Shown here piece by piece: positions 35,101-45,721 of a stretch of DNA of 64,000 bases. The notes under the pieces are model-generated. The model had not been told where the DNA came from. It ran no database searches and saw only the letters and a list, made by a program, of their open reading frames with translations. Positions within the stretch are counted from its first letter, which is position 1; each line of letters starts with the position of its first letter. The stretch lies in assembly GCA_020746875.1 (NCBI GenBank), contig JAGTJL010000022.1:1-64000 (forward strand), in the 5' to 3' direction. This DNA comes from Rhexocercosporidium sp. MPI-PUGE-AT-0058. Lineage: Eukaryota; Ascomycota; Leotiomycetes; Helotiales. Position numbers and translations under genes: made by a program.

Positions 35101-36473
35101 CTATTTACCTTTTAATTTAAAATATTAATAAGGCCTTACGACTGCACCTTAATAAGGACTTAATTACCGATTTTATTATAAACGATTACTTTTATATAAA
35201 AGTTTGAAAAAAGTAACGGCTATAAAAGACCACCGAAACTAATCTAAAATAAGGCCTTTTAATTCTTATTAAAAGGGTCCTCCTCTTCTTTTAATAAAGG
35301 CTCGGTTAATTTATTATTTAATTCTTTATAAAAAGAGCTAAACTTTTTCTTTTTCTTCTTCTTTTTAATAATAATAATAACCGCCTTACGCTTAATATTA
35401 TTACGACGTATATAATAATAAATTATACTTATATTTTTATTCTTATTTTCTTCTCCTTTTCTATTATTAATATTATTATTATAACGAGCTATTTTAATTA
35501 CTAAAGTGGCGAAGACTTATAAAAACTTTAATAAGGCCTTTAAATATTAAATACTAATATTATTTATAATAAACTTAACGATTTATAATAACGTTATTTA
35601 ATTATTTAAATATAATATAGCGAAGAGCTTAAGTCTCTTTTAATATTATAAATCTTAGCTTTTTTATAATCTTAAGCGCTTCCGCGGTTGTTATAAATAA
35701 TACCTTATTAATCGACAAAACGATAACTTAAACTTCCGTATTATCGATAATTATTAATAACGCGTCGTACTCCGGGTTTATAAATTACAGAAGTTAAAAA
35801 GTCAAAAGTATTAATATTAGACTCGTTTTAAAGGTTTTCTAGACTTTAACTTATGAAGCGGCAAAATTCCTTTTAAGTTATATAATAAATATATTTTTTC
35901 GAGCTATTCTTGTCGAAGTGACAAAAGTAGCCCGGCTCCTTTGCCATCCGGCGTACGCAGCACACGCAGTAATTACGGTAGGCTGCCGCTAAGGCTCTCG
36001 ATAGGGTTGGAAAAGGCATTATTATAATTAAAATTCTAATTTTATTATAAAAATCACGGGATTTTATTTATTTATTATTATTTATTTATTTTAATTAATT
36101 AATTATACGTATTAATAATTATATAATATAAATCGATAATTTAAAGTAATTTACGGAAAAGTATATATTATTAAAAGAAGAAGAATTAATTCCTTAAAAA
36201 GTTTAACGTATATATACGCTAATATAAGTAAATAAATTAATGGCGCTAAGGTAATATAATATAATAAATAATAGATTAAATTCGGACGCTTATTTTATTA
36301 ATTAAATAAAAAAAAGCTCGCCCTTTTATAATATATTATTTATTATTATATAAGACTTTGCTTACGCTTGCATAATCTCGCTTAACCTCGGATAAGAGCC
36401 TTTAGTACCGTAATAATATTAAACTACGATTAATTAAAGATTAAGGATAATCTCTCTTTTAAGAGGGAAGTAA
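35100..36473. other. Gypsy-2 post-pol segment
   Basis: About 1.4 kb of AT-rich DNA between the chromodomain and the 3' LTR. No reading could be assigned. A short GC-rich island at about 35,905-36,010 (containing CCATCCGGCGTACGCAGCAC) stands out from the converted surroundings. Confidence 0.4.
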
Positions 36474-36731
36474 TGTGATAATAAGTATACTTAAGAGCTT
36501 CTTAGCGAGTCAGAGAATTTAGGGGTTTAGAGGTAACTAAGTCATGCCGAGTCGGACTAGTACCGGAGGGGTTTCGGAGGAGCCTATATATATAAACTCA
36601 TACTCCCTTTACTCCTTCTTTCCTTTTTTATCTTTTTGTTTCCTTTATATTAGACTTATTAACTCTCGATAGCCTCAGCTAAAGTATTACCATATACCTC
36701 TTACACCGCTCTCTTGGCTAGTGTCGTTACA
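36474..36731 (+). repeat. Gypsy-2 3' LTR
   Basis: This 258-bp LTR is paired with 28925-29182 and followed by CTACT (36732-36736). It retains more G and C than the 5' copy near its end. Confidence 0.93.
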
Positions 36732-36736
36732 CTACT

Positions 36737-37030
36737 TCTAAAGTGGCTTTTTGCCTAGCATTCTACGAGCAATCCGTGTACGTCGCATTAAAGTCTTAAG
36801 CTCTCAGTCAAGCTTATACTCCGACTTAAGAAGCTTATTTTACTCTTTAAGCTAAAGCTCTACTTATTTTTTCTCTACTTTGTCTTATCTTTTTATATGT
36901 AACATAGCCCTTTCTTATCGTATAAAAAGCAATCCTAAAACATAAACTACTTAAAACCTTTCCACCGACGGCGAATAACATGTGGATTATAAGCTTCAGA
37001 CTTCTTTCGCCACACCCAGAGCCTCCTTCG
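36737..37030 (-). pseudogene. Tc1/mariner transposase, upstream part (split)
   Basis: Reading the minus strand down from about 37,025, VWRKKSEAYNPHVIRRRWKGFK is followed by stops at Gln/Trp-like codons, YDKKG, and then, in a shifted frame near 36,790, RRTRIARRMLGKKPL. This layout is known from fungal Tc1-like DDE_3 transposases. The frame runs into the Gypsy-2 insertion at 36736/36732. The first catalytic Asp region lies further right and is not clearly preserved. Confidence 0.7.
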
Positions 37031-37723
37031 TTAACCTCTTATTATTATAGACGTCTTATTAAATTAAATCACTCGTTTCTAGTCTTCAAGAGTCTAATCT
37101 ATATAATCTTTACACTATTAAAGACGTATTGCCTTTACGACAAGTATTAGACCTAGCTTATAGCTTAGTTTATAATTCCTATATCCGAGTTTATTTAAGA
37201 TATTCTAAACTATACATATAGAAACTTTAAAAAGAGGGTTCTTCTTAATAAGGATATTAACGATTACTTAAGTTAAAAGTGTCTATATTATTAAGTTCTT
37301 TAAAATAATCTTTTCCACCTCTTATTATATTTCTTCTGTGGCTTTTACAAGTCTTCTTAACTTTAAAGCATTTATAATATAATAAAGTAAAAGTTTTCAG
37401 TCTTCTTTTAATATATAACCTCTAAAAATAGTAACTCTTCGTAGTCAGTAAATAAAAAAAGGAAATATAAAAGTAATTTCATTAATTAAAGCTATAGAAA
37501 TCCCGATATTAAAAAGAGTAAGAGCTTAAAGGCAAGTGCCAAGATTATAGTATATTTTGCGTACATTAAAAGTCATTATGAAAGTGTCAAATAATACAAA
37601 TAGCTTCAAACTACAGTATAAAAAGTAGGAATTTACATTTCTAGTCATTGTGGGAATGCCCCGCAATACGCCTTGGCGCCAAGGCGTTAGCGTTTATCAT
37701 AACATTTTGCCGTGACCTCCGTA

Positions 37724-38605
37724 AAAATACCCCAATTACAAGATACAGGGCTTATTCCAAGAATTGTACGTAGTAATGGCTGTGTGTCTGAATATTTGTA
37801 AAGTTTATCTTCACGACCGCAAATGATGTAAGACTTCCGTATTAACCAAGTGCGGAAGTGTTGCGGGATAGGGTAGGATAGGGCAGAATAGAAGGATAAC
37901 CGATAACCTCACCCCAGATGGACTCAAGAGTTCTGCCCAGCGAAGAGAAGAGTACCAGCTTACCAGCCTGTGATGCAGTGTTAGCTGGCTGGAAACGCGA
38001 GTAGTGAAAGTGAAGGGGAAAGGACATGCCGAATCCTGAGTTTGCATTGGTACAGTCGTGCTACTGGGACCGACTGGACTGTGGATTACACTACATGTCT
38101 CGAGAAGACCGGCTCGCGGCAGGCTTTAATCTAGCTATGGGAGGGGGTCAGTGCTACAGTACGTGGATGTCTACCATGTGCAGGAACAGTATACCTGAGT
38201 ACAGTACGGACTTGGGGTAAACCTCAGATCCCTTGACGATTTGGCAAGAGAGTGATCTTGTTCTTGCTATTTAAATATTGTCTTAATTCTCCCTGCTGTC
38301 GTCGTCGTTGATATTGATTTGCTGCCGTCCACTCCGAGAAGCAAGGGCGGCGGCCAGATCGGGACAGGGGGACAAGGGCACGAGCGCTTGGGGGCGGGGC
38401 GGAAATCCATTTAGTAGCCGATGAGACGAGGCGGGGGCGGGTTGGAGTCCCGCCCCTTCCATACAAAGGGTATCTTGGCGAGGAGGACCTCGGCCATCTC
38501 GAGCTCCATCTCCAGAATTCGTTCAAGCACTAGGTACAAACAACAGTACAGCAACAGTAAAACCGTCAACAACAGCGTCAATAACAGCGTCAACACAGTG
38601 TTATC
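37724..38605. other. Intergenic / 5' region of the reductase gene
   Basis: Normal-GC DNA after the Tc1 element. Short frames on both strands show no family. Repeated AACAGCGTCAA-like units at about 38,560-38,600 lie just before the next start codon and are probably 5' UTR. Confidence 0.45.
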
Positions 38606-39784
38606 ATGGCAGTCACTGTCCTTGTCGTAGGTGCCGGGGCGATTGGAGCTTTCTATGCTAGGTAAGTCAATTGCAAGAGCGGAGTTTGCGATCTAGCAGC
38701 ATCCATCCTTCTACTCCACCTTCCACCCTCCACACGTGAGATCATTGATTCCCACTCGGATCTCTGCCAGCTTCGAACAGTACAGTACTACAGCAGCGAC
38801 GAATAACTGACTTGGCTTAGTCGATTGGCCCAAGCCCCCGATACCGAGATATCCGTCGTCTGTCGCTCGAATTACCAAGCTGTGCATGCCAATGGATTCG
38901 TTGTATCGTCTCCCAAATACGGTACCCAGACATTCATCCCTCACAGAACCTTTGCCAGTCCAGAGGAGGCCGCGGATTTGAAGTTAGGCTGGGATTTTAT
39001 CGTAATCAGCACGAAAGCTCTTGCAGAAGATGCGTCAAGTATTTTGTCTGGATTGGTTGAGGATGGCCGAACAACAATAGTCTTGATCCAGAATGGGTTG
39101 GGAGTCGAGCTCCACTATGCGAATCGATTCCCGTCTGCGCCGATACTCAGCGCGGTCACCATAGCCAGTGCAGCGCAGACGTCTCCTGGCTTCATCAAGC
39201 ACAATCGATGGACACGAATAAGCATTGGGCCATACCTACCACAAGCCAAAACAGATACAAGTGAGGGTCCCGGAAAGAGGGCATACGAGAGTAACAAGAA
39301 GTTTGTAGAGTTACTGAGGGCAGGGGGGATTGCGGATGCCGAAGACTATTCCCACGCAAAGTTGCAGATGGTGCGATGGCACAAGATTGCCATAAACGCG
39401 AGTATGAACCCATCAGCGGTCCTGTCAGGCGGTTCAACAAACAACGAGATGTCAATGGATCCGGAGCTGTACACCCACTTGAAGGGTGTCATGGATGAAG
39501 TTTTAGCAACCGCAGAGAAGGTTTTGGAGACACCCTTGCCAAAAGAGTTCGCTTCTAGTGAAGCGATACTGAAGAGCACCCAAAAAAACACAAGTGGCAG
39601 CAAACCCAGCATGTTGCTAGACTGGGAGCAAGGCAAGAAGATGGAGCTGGAGGTAATACTGGGGAATCCTATCAGAATTGCAAGAGAAAAAGGGTTCGAA
39701 ATGCCCAGGCTTCAGACTTTGTATGCACTGCTACGGAAAGCGGAGGAGAAGAGAGAGTCACAAAGCAAAAGCAGCAGACTTTGA
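38606..39784 (+). CDS. 2-dehydropantoate 2-reductase family (ketopantoate reductase, ApbA/PanE-like)
   Basis: ATG at 38606 starts MAVTVLVVGAGAIGAFYA, a Rossmann NADP-binding loop. A 159-nt intron (38662-38820, GTAAGT...TTAG) joins in frame to RLAQAPDTEISVVCRSNY, giving 339 residues. The N-terminal domain (about 1-190) ends before the helical C-terminal domain with WHKIAINASMNPSAVLSGG, where the family's catalytic Lys and Asn lie, and ELEVILGNPIRIAREKG, the substrate-side helix pair. The enzyme class reduces ketopantoate to pantoate with NADPH in pantothenate/CoA synthesis. Fungi have several paralogues with unproven substrates, so the exact reaction is inferred. No defect is seen. Confidence 0.9.
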
Positions 39785-40673
39785 AGCCTTTTCAATTGTT
39801 GCTATTGTTGTGCTGTGATTTTAAGAGCCTGGGGCTCTCAATCGAGATTTCTTGCGGATTGTATCTCGAGTGCCAGCACTCCGGCTTCTCAACAACAAAT
39901 TGCTCTTGCTGGTTGTGCATCGACACAAGGAAATCGGCATCGGCGTCATCTGTCGGGATTGAAGTGTGAAGGTTATGGAAATCTGTATCCCTTGAGCATG
40001 CAGTATTTGCAGAAGGTGTGCTGCTTGGTCCCGGTTGGATGTGGACATTTGTAAAGTGTAGATCTGGAAACCAAGTCTATGGTTGCCATGGCCTTGTCGC
40101 GGCTGCGATTTAGATAACATTCCTGCTCCAAAGTCATGATTGTCAGCCAATTGAGAACCCCTCATCCATGGGCACAAGTAAACGGAAACCCACCAAACTT
40201 CTGTTCTTAGACCATTCAGAGTGGACAAATGAATAGAGAATGCTTCTCTGCTTCTTCCTATCGCTAAACTGCGGTATCTCGGGATGTGTCTGTTGATCTT
40301 CGCTTGCCCCTTTTATGAATATATGCCAAGCCCATGATGCTCTAGCTCGGATTGGTATTAGCGGCTGGGCTTCAGAGCTAAGGTTGAGATAGACAGAACC
40401 ATACCTACTTTAGTATACTATCTCGATCTCGGCTTCAGCTTGACTCTCAATTTTACGACCCTTGACTGATTGTGTCGATATAATACTGAATGGACCTATG
40501 CCATCTGCGTTCCAGTGAGTATTCCTCGCCCTGGCTCCCCTCTTCCCCTTTGCCTATTTCATAGGACTGAGGGCTCTGATTCCTCACGATACAATTTGAT
40601 GCATTTGCCAAACATCATTGAGATAATACTGACCCTGATTTCTTCCTCTAGCACCTTCAAGCTCGTCCCAGCA
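39785..40673. other. Intergenic plus 5' UTR with probable intron
   Basis: No gene seen. A donor-like CAGTGAGT at about 40,511 and an acceptor TTCCTCTAG at 40,643-40,651 suggest a 5'-UTR intron of the following gene. Confidence 0.5.
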
Positions 40674-41930
40674 ATGGCGCCCACAACAAGTCGCCAGCCA
40701 ACTCCCATCCTTCCGCCATCGACGCCCTCGAGTAATAATGTGTCGCGTCCTGGCAGCCAGCAAGGGCAGCAGACGGCGAACAACCAGCAGTCGACGAACA
40801 ACCAACAGTACGAAACTCCCACCTCAACACCTACTTCAGAAGCCCGCATGAATCCTCCGCCGCTTCCACGATCGCTCGTAACCCCCGCCCGCGAAATGCG
40901 CGAAAGTTCTGTCCTTTCGTCTGCCGGAAGCAGTTCGCGCAAACCCCGACAAAACCTCGAAGAGCGCGACCATATTCTCATGTTAACCCATTGCTACGAG
41001 CAGCGGGGCAACTTCAAGGAGGGAACCAAAGCTCAATTTTGGACTGGTGTGAATACCGCGTTCCAACGAGATACGGGGAAAGTTCTGGCCCAGATGAGCG
41101 CTACTGTTGGAAGACTAGTAGAGGCTAGGAGAAGGCAGATTTCAGATTGGGAAGCCGGAGTGATTCCGCAGAAGCCTGGAGGCGAGCTGAACGATAGACT
41201 GGATCAATGGATGGAGTTTTTGAAGGTAGAAGATGGAGAGAATGAGGCCGAAAGAATGAGACAGGTGGATGCGAGGAGAAAGGTTGAAGAAGCAAGAAAA
41301 GAGGCTAGAAGACAAGCAATTGCCGCTGAGGCACTGGCAAGTGCTCAAAACCCCCCAGACCAAAATGCATACCCCGGACCCCAACCTCCTCCACAAATAG
41401 CCCAAATGGGACAAACTCCACCACATATTCAACCCCCATCCCAGCATCATCAGCAACCCCCACCACCTCCACCCCAATATCAACAACAGCCACAGCAACC
41501 ACATCCAATCCAATATCCTCAAGTCGAGAACCAAGAGATGGTCATAACTAACGGAGAAGAGATGAACGGACACCGTCCTCACAAACGAAGACGAGGAAAC
41601 GAGCGTGCTCTAACCCGTGAGCTGCAAGCTCAACTCGAGCAGCAACAATGGGAAGCCCAACAATACGCCCTCGCGCATCCACCAGAACCGCCCCGAAGAG
41701 TCGTAGTCGAAGGCGCATTGACCAAGGAAGATTGGAAAGACATCATGGGCAACGACGCCCGATTACGAGCTCTCGAGAACAAAGTCGACAAAATCGAGCT
41801 GATTGTATCGCAGAATAACAAACTGCTCTTACAACTCGTCCAGAACCAGAATAAGGAGAGAGATCGCAGTGCGGAGGAGGAGAGGGTACCTGTTCATCTC
41901 GACGCTGATTTTGAGCGGGATTACTTGTGA
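40674..41930 (+). CDS. Disordered protein with a helical Myb/SANT-like segment, function unknown
   Basis: Single exon, 418 residues, from ATG at 40674 (MAPTTSRQPTPILPPSTP). The N-terminal 90 residues are Ser/Thr/Pro/Gln-rich. Residues about 95-160 (ERDHILMLTHCYEQRGNF, FWTGVNTAFQRDTGK, VGRLVEARRRQISDWEAG) resemble the trihelical Myb/SANT-like domains of fungal regulators, with an aromatic residue in each helix. A charged Arg/Glu helix, then a long Pro/Gln stretch (about 225-285), a basic RPHKRRRG patch that may be a nuclear signal, and a C-terminal coiled coil (RALENKVDKIELIVSQNNKL) follow. A nuclear DNA- or chromatin-associated role is inference. Confidence 0.7.
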   Translation: MAPTTSRQPTPILPPSTPSSNNVSRPGSQQGQQTANNQQSTNNQQYETPTSTPTSEARMNPPPLPRSLVTPAREMRESSVLSSAGSSSRKPRQNLEERDHILMLTHCYEQRGNFKEGTKAQFWTGVNTAFQRDTGKVLAQMSATVGRLVEARRRQISDWEAGVIPQKPGGELNDRLDQWMEFLKVEDGENEAERMRQVDARRKVEEARKEARRQAIAAEALASAQNPPDQNAYPGPQPPPQIAQMGQTPPHIQPPSQHHQQPPPPPPQYQQQPQQPHPIQYPQVENQEMVITNGEEMNGHRPHKRRRGNERALTRELQAQLEQQQWEAQQYALAHPPEPPRRVVVEGALTKEDWKDIMGNDARLRALENKVDKIELIVSQNNKLLLQLVQNQNKERDRSAEEERVPVHLDADFERDYL

Positions 41931-42536
41931 GCCAGAAATCCTCGATATATGCTACGATGGAAGTACTGAGATTTTATTTTTGAGGTCTGGTCGATATTCC
42001 AAGACGCCGTTGCCCATCACTTGATCGACAATTGATGAGAAAAATCCAGACTATCGTTTCCACCACATTGCCATATCTTTACGCAGCGGACACTTGCGGT
42101 GTTTCTCGAGTTAGAAATTGCTTCAAATCCGGCTTCGACCTCCCCTGCGACCTTCAATTCCCTTCCTGTAAATTAGGTAAACTATCCTTCCCCGTCCTAG
42201 AAGCAATATTATCCAACACAAACCCTAGAGAATCAGAAGCTAACCCATCAAATCAGCACCTTCAACACACTCTCAATCCGTCAAATATGTTCGTTAGTCC
42301 CTCAAAATTGCCATGAATTCGGCGGACGGTCGTCCTAAGCAGCGAAATGGAGTTCTACAGGGCGTGGTGAAAAGTAATTGCGTTGTACAGTATTCGATTT
42401 TACTTTTGTTGTGGAAGGGGTGGGAAGGGAAGGAAACTCTTTGTAATATGGCGTTGGGGTGCTTCTATACCCGATCGATCAACCAATTTAATAGCCAGCA
42501 AGTATGAAAGCACCATGCTGATTCTATTTCGATATG

Positions 42537-42582
42537 ACTGTGGCAGCTGTGGCAGCTGTGGCAGCTGTGGCAGCTGTGGCAG
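42537..42582. repeat. 9-bp minisatellite (TGGCAGCTG)n
   Basis: TGGCAGCTG is repeated four times without error from 42541, with partial units at both ends. It lies in non-coding DNA. Confidence 0.95.
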
Positions 42583-42965
42583 GCAAATAGAACATATTGT
42601 GCCGTGTGATGCGAAGTGAGACAGCACGCGGGTCCGTTTAGTCATGATACACTATATAGGCGATAACAGCCAAATCTCGAGATCATTACCTATTTCACGC
42701 GGATTGAAGAACCTTATAAAGCTATTTGAATTCTACAAAAAAAAAATGGTTAGCAGATAATTACCTCAAGTGTTATCATCTTGAGTTTCGGAGTCTTCGG
42801 ATTCATGGTTGTACTGTAATAAAGTGTTCAGTAGAGCGAGTGCGTTTGGTGTATCACGACTAAACGGAACCGCGTGGACAGGTAGCTCGAGCTCGCTTCT
42901 CCCACTATTCTTAGACGAGGGTAAACAAAGAAAACAAAGGTAGTCATGAGCAAGCCCCCCCTCCA

Positions 42966-42982
42966 CCCCCCCCCCCCCCCCC
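42966..42982. repeat. 17-nt poly-C run
   Basis: An unbroken C17 followed by GCCCC and A7. It is also a likely spot for sequencing length error. Confidence 0.9.
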
Positions 42983-44257
42983 GCCCCACCAAAAAAATCT
43001 GCCGCCAACCACACCAACTGCCTAAAGCCGCCATTCTTCATTTTTCTCTATTGGCAAGACTTGTCCTCTCTTCTGTATTCTTATGGAGAATGTAGAATAG
43101 CTTTCCCACTTGCCAGATGTGTTATGCTATAACACAGCAAGTATTCGAGAACAAAACTTTGTGAATGGATCTAGATGGGTGGCTTCAGATGCGTGAGAAG
43201 TGCTAATTCAACAGGGTGGCAGCCTGTTGGGGGGAAATCTATTCTCAGGAGAGAATAGGCGATGATCAATGGGTGGGAGTGAAGACACTACCCCTTTCAC
43301 GTGTAAAATGCACGCAGTACCAATACGATCGATCTACTATCACTTCTAGAACCAAACGACGACTGAATACTAAATACGAACCTAGAACAGTTATTTCATT
43401 CGCTATCAAGCTCGGGGGAGAGGGCAAGTGAGCAGGGGTAAGCGCAGCGTCTCTAAACAACAGACACCCTCAAAATAAGTGTGTAAAGGGGGGTATCTCA
43501 ATTCTTCCTCTGATCTTCTGATCATCTATGTAAAACGCACGTAACTCAACATCAGCGTCACAGACACTCTTCCTTCTGCGATCTTGCTAGACTACGCACT
43601 GGCAATTGAATCCTCATCACCATCTACTGCCTCGTTTCCGCCATTCTAAGTCGCCAAAGCGAAGAACGCAGACCATGCGCGCTCTCTCTCTCTCCCCCTC
43701 TCCAAGAACAAATCCTCTCCAGAAAAAGCAACAAAAGAAACATTAGATAGCGGACACTCAGCCTCTCTGGTCCTGGATTCTATTCTCCTGATGGTGCTGG
43801 GGTATTCCTTCTTTCCTTCTTTGTTAATTCCATTCCTTGCTCCAATCCGTCCCAAACCAATAAAACACCCCATCAAACAATGGCTCCCGAATCCCAGGTA
43901 TTGCTCCATTTGTTGCGCTTCTTTTCCTCTTATCGATTCCCTGCCTGCCGAAATGATACTCGGCGGCACTTTTGACCTCCCTTAATTTTCCCTTCCTTGC
44001 CGTCCTGCGCAGAATGTGAATGTACCCTTCCGATATTGTAATGTGTCTTTTGCCCGCCCGTCGCCACCTGGTCCTGGTGTGAAGCCTGATGCTCTGACCG
44101 GACCAGTATGAATGTACCTCGAGAAAATGAAGAAAGGAAATATGTTGATTTGATGTCGTGTCGAGGAAACGGGAAATAGAGTCTAGTAAACATGCCGTGA
44201 AATCCAGTGCTAATAGAAAACGCTCATGCCGCCCAAAGAAATACAGTAAAAAGCTGT

Positions 44258-45721
44258 TCACATGCTGCCCAAAGGCCGGCCGAAGTTGGTACTTGGCCTC
44301 AGTCTTAGTCGTGGGCCTTCATCTTTCTCTTCATCATCGGCTTGCTCCATTCTCTTGCGAGGACTCGAGCTTCTTCCAGTCTCACTGGTCGGGCTCGCAT
44401 CGGCGCTCTTCCTTGCTTCTACCTCGAGCTTCTCAACCAATTCCGCGAGGAATGGATCATCTGAGGATTTCTCATTCGTCAAACCGAGAGGTCCGGATAG
44501 CTCCTTGTCCCCATGATCGTCCCCGTCGGTTTCCTCTTCGGTCTCTCCATGGTATTCGGGCGCGATCGAAGGCCTGTGAAGGTTATCAACTTCATGGTAT
44601 TCCTGGGTTGGCGTTGCATTTCCACTATCAGCATCTCCACCAAAGAAGGAGAATTTGGACACGGAATGATTCGGTGTATGGCCAGCATGCATTGTCAACC
44701 TTCTATTCTCGGGTTGACATGCAACCTCCAGTGTCTTCCTATCCTTGTCCTCCTTTGATGGACTTCTGACTTGGTTGGTGATGTCTCGAGCAGGCGGCTT
44801 GATATCAGGAGAGAGTTTTGAAGGCGAGCGAGGACTCATGACCTTTGATATGAAGGTGGGTGACACTGCAGAGGCTTTGATCGATACGCCTTCCAGACCT
44901 GGTTGGATGTGGGATATATCGATGCTTTCCGCAGGGCTTTCGTTGATGGTTTCGAGATCATGGCCCGACGGAGGGGATTGAATTCCGAAATCCGAGGAGG
45001 TGAGCTCTTTGCTGGTGACACGGATGACACTTTCTCGGGGGGCTGTAATGGAGTCCACTCGCATTTCTTCCGCCTCGGATGGATCGAAAGTTCGACTTGG
45101 ATGTCTAGGTGCAGGTGCGTAGAATGGGCTGCCGTCCGCATTTCTTCCCGATTCCTGCGGGACAGAACGTGAGGAGGCATCGATACTACCCGTCACAGAC
45201 ACGGAAGTTGATCCAGGACTGGCGAAAGACATGGCAGGCTGTGGTCTCGTGGGTAATGGAATGGTCGGGCTGCTTCCCTTCTTTCCTAGTTGGGCCTCCA
45301 ATTCTGCGATTCGTGCCTTGAGGATATCTCGTTCTTTATCCCATAGCGCTCTCTCCTCTGCCATGACCTCCTCCATCCTGGCCCGGTCTGCAGCCATGTG
45401 TGCTCTCTCGCCTTCGTTCTGACTTCTCAACTTCTGTGTGTAGGTTCGCCAGTCTTCCACCAAGGCAGCGGTGCTATCTTCCGCGCTGGCACTTCGAGTC
45501 TTCGGAGGTGAGATTGGTGGATGTTGCGAGGGTGAATGCGATGACATGAAGGTGTTCGGGGACGGGGAACCACCAGCAGCACTGGAGTGGGCAGAGATGT
45601 AGTCGGGGACACTGCGAGGAACCATCATGGGCGAGATCATCGAATCACTGCGTGGGAAGGTTCGACGGGGAGCATCGATGGCGCCAGAGGGAAGGAAAGA
45701 GTCGGAGGGCTGTTTGGACAT
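44258..45721 (-). CDS. Disordered coiled-coil protein, function unknown
   Basis: Single exon, 487 residues, ATG at 45721 (MSKQPSDSFLPSGAID). The first 90 residues are Ser/Pro-rich. Residues about 90-150 (ALVEDWRTYTQKLRSQNE, MAADRARMEEVMAEERALW, DILKARIAELEAQLGK) form a clear coiled coil. The rest is low-complexity with many SP and TP sites, a short conserved-looking MHAGHTPNHSVSKFSFFG patch near 365, acidic runs (TEEETDGDDHGD) and a final RLRLRPSTNFGRPLGSM. The architecture suits a scaffold or phospho-regulated protein. I do not recognise a named family. The frame is long and its codon use even, so a real gene is very likely. Confidence 0.8.
   Translation of the reverse strand: MSKQPSDSFLPSGAIDAPRRTFPRSDSMISPMMVPRSVPDYISAHSSAAGGSPSPNTFMSSHSPSQHPPISPPKTRSASAEDSTAALVEDWRTYTQKLRSQNEGERAHMAADRARMEEVMAEERALWDKERDILKARIAELEAQLGKKGSSPTIPLPTRPQPAMSFASPGSTSVSVTGSIDASSRSVPQESGRNADGSPFYAPAPRHPSRTFDPSEAEEMRVDSITAPRESVIRVTSKELTSSDFGIQSPPSGHDLETINESPAESIDISHIQPGLEGVSIKASAVSPTFISKVMSPRSPSKLSPDIKPPARDITNQVRSPSKEDKDRKTLEVACQPENRRLTMHAGHTPNHSVSKFSFFGGDADSGNATPTQEYHEVDNLHRPSIAPEYHGETEEETDGDDHGDKELSGPLGLTNEKSSDDPFLAELVEKLEVEARKSADASPTSETGRSSSPRKRMEQADDEEKDEGPRLRLRPSTNFGRPLGSM

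Larger units (their letters stand above)
28925..36731 (+). mobile_element. Complete chromodomain Ty3/Gypsy retrotransposon 2, RIP-mutated
   Basis: The 7807-bp element has two 258-bp LTRs (28925-29182 and 36474-36731) starting TGTGA and a perfect target duplication CTACT at 28920-28924 and 36732-36736. A purine tract AAGAGGGAAG precedes the 3' LTR (36461-36470). The internal region shows Gag, reverse transcriptase, RNase H, integrase and chromodomain relics on the plus strand. It differs from Gypsy-1 in LTR sequence and length, so it is a separate family. It carries a 159-bp insertion at 30077-30235. Confidence 0.93.
28307..37721 (-). mobile_element. Tc1/mariner DNA transposon, interrupted by Gypsy-2
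   Basis: The ends CAGAGGTCACGGCAAAATG (28307 onward) and CATTTTGCCGTGACCTCCG (to 37721) are inverted repeats extending imperfectly for about 45 bp, flanked by TA at 28305-28306 and 37722-37723. Between them is a minus-strand Tc1/mariner transposase relic cut by a complete Gypsy element. Without Gypsy and one duplication copy the element is about 1.6 kb, usual for Tc1/mariner. Confidence 0.85.
41931..44257. other. Intergenic, low-complexity rich
   Basis: No supported gene. It contains a 9-bp minisatellite (42537-42582), a 17-bp C run (42966-42982), poly-A tracts and CT-rich stretches near 43,681. Open frames here are short and mutually overlapping. Confidence 0.5.

Noticed and set aside
29183..36473. 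CRISPR-like or tandem-repeat array in AT-rich DNA
   Set aside because: Apparent repetition is due to AT bias; no regularly spaced identical repeats were found.
41142..41582. Minus-strand frame opposite the Myb/SANT-like gene
   Set aside because: It is the antisense shadow of a Pro/Gln-rich coding stretch.
44158..45422. Plus-strand frames opposite the coiled-coil protein
   Set aside because: Shadows of the 487-residue minus-strand gene, which has a coherent domain layout.
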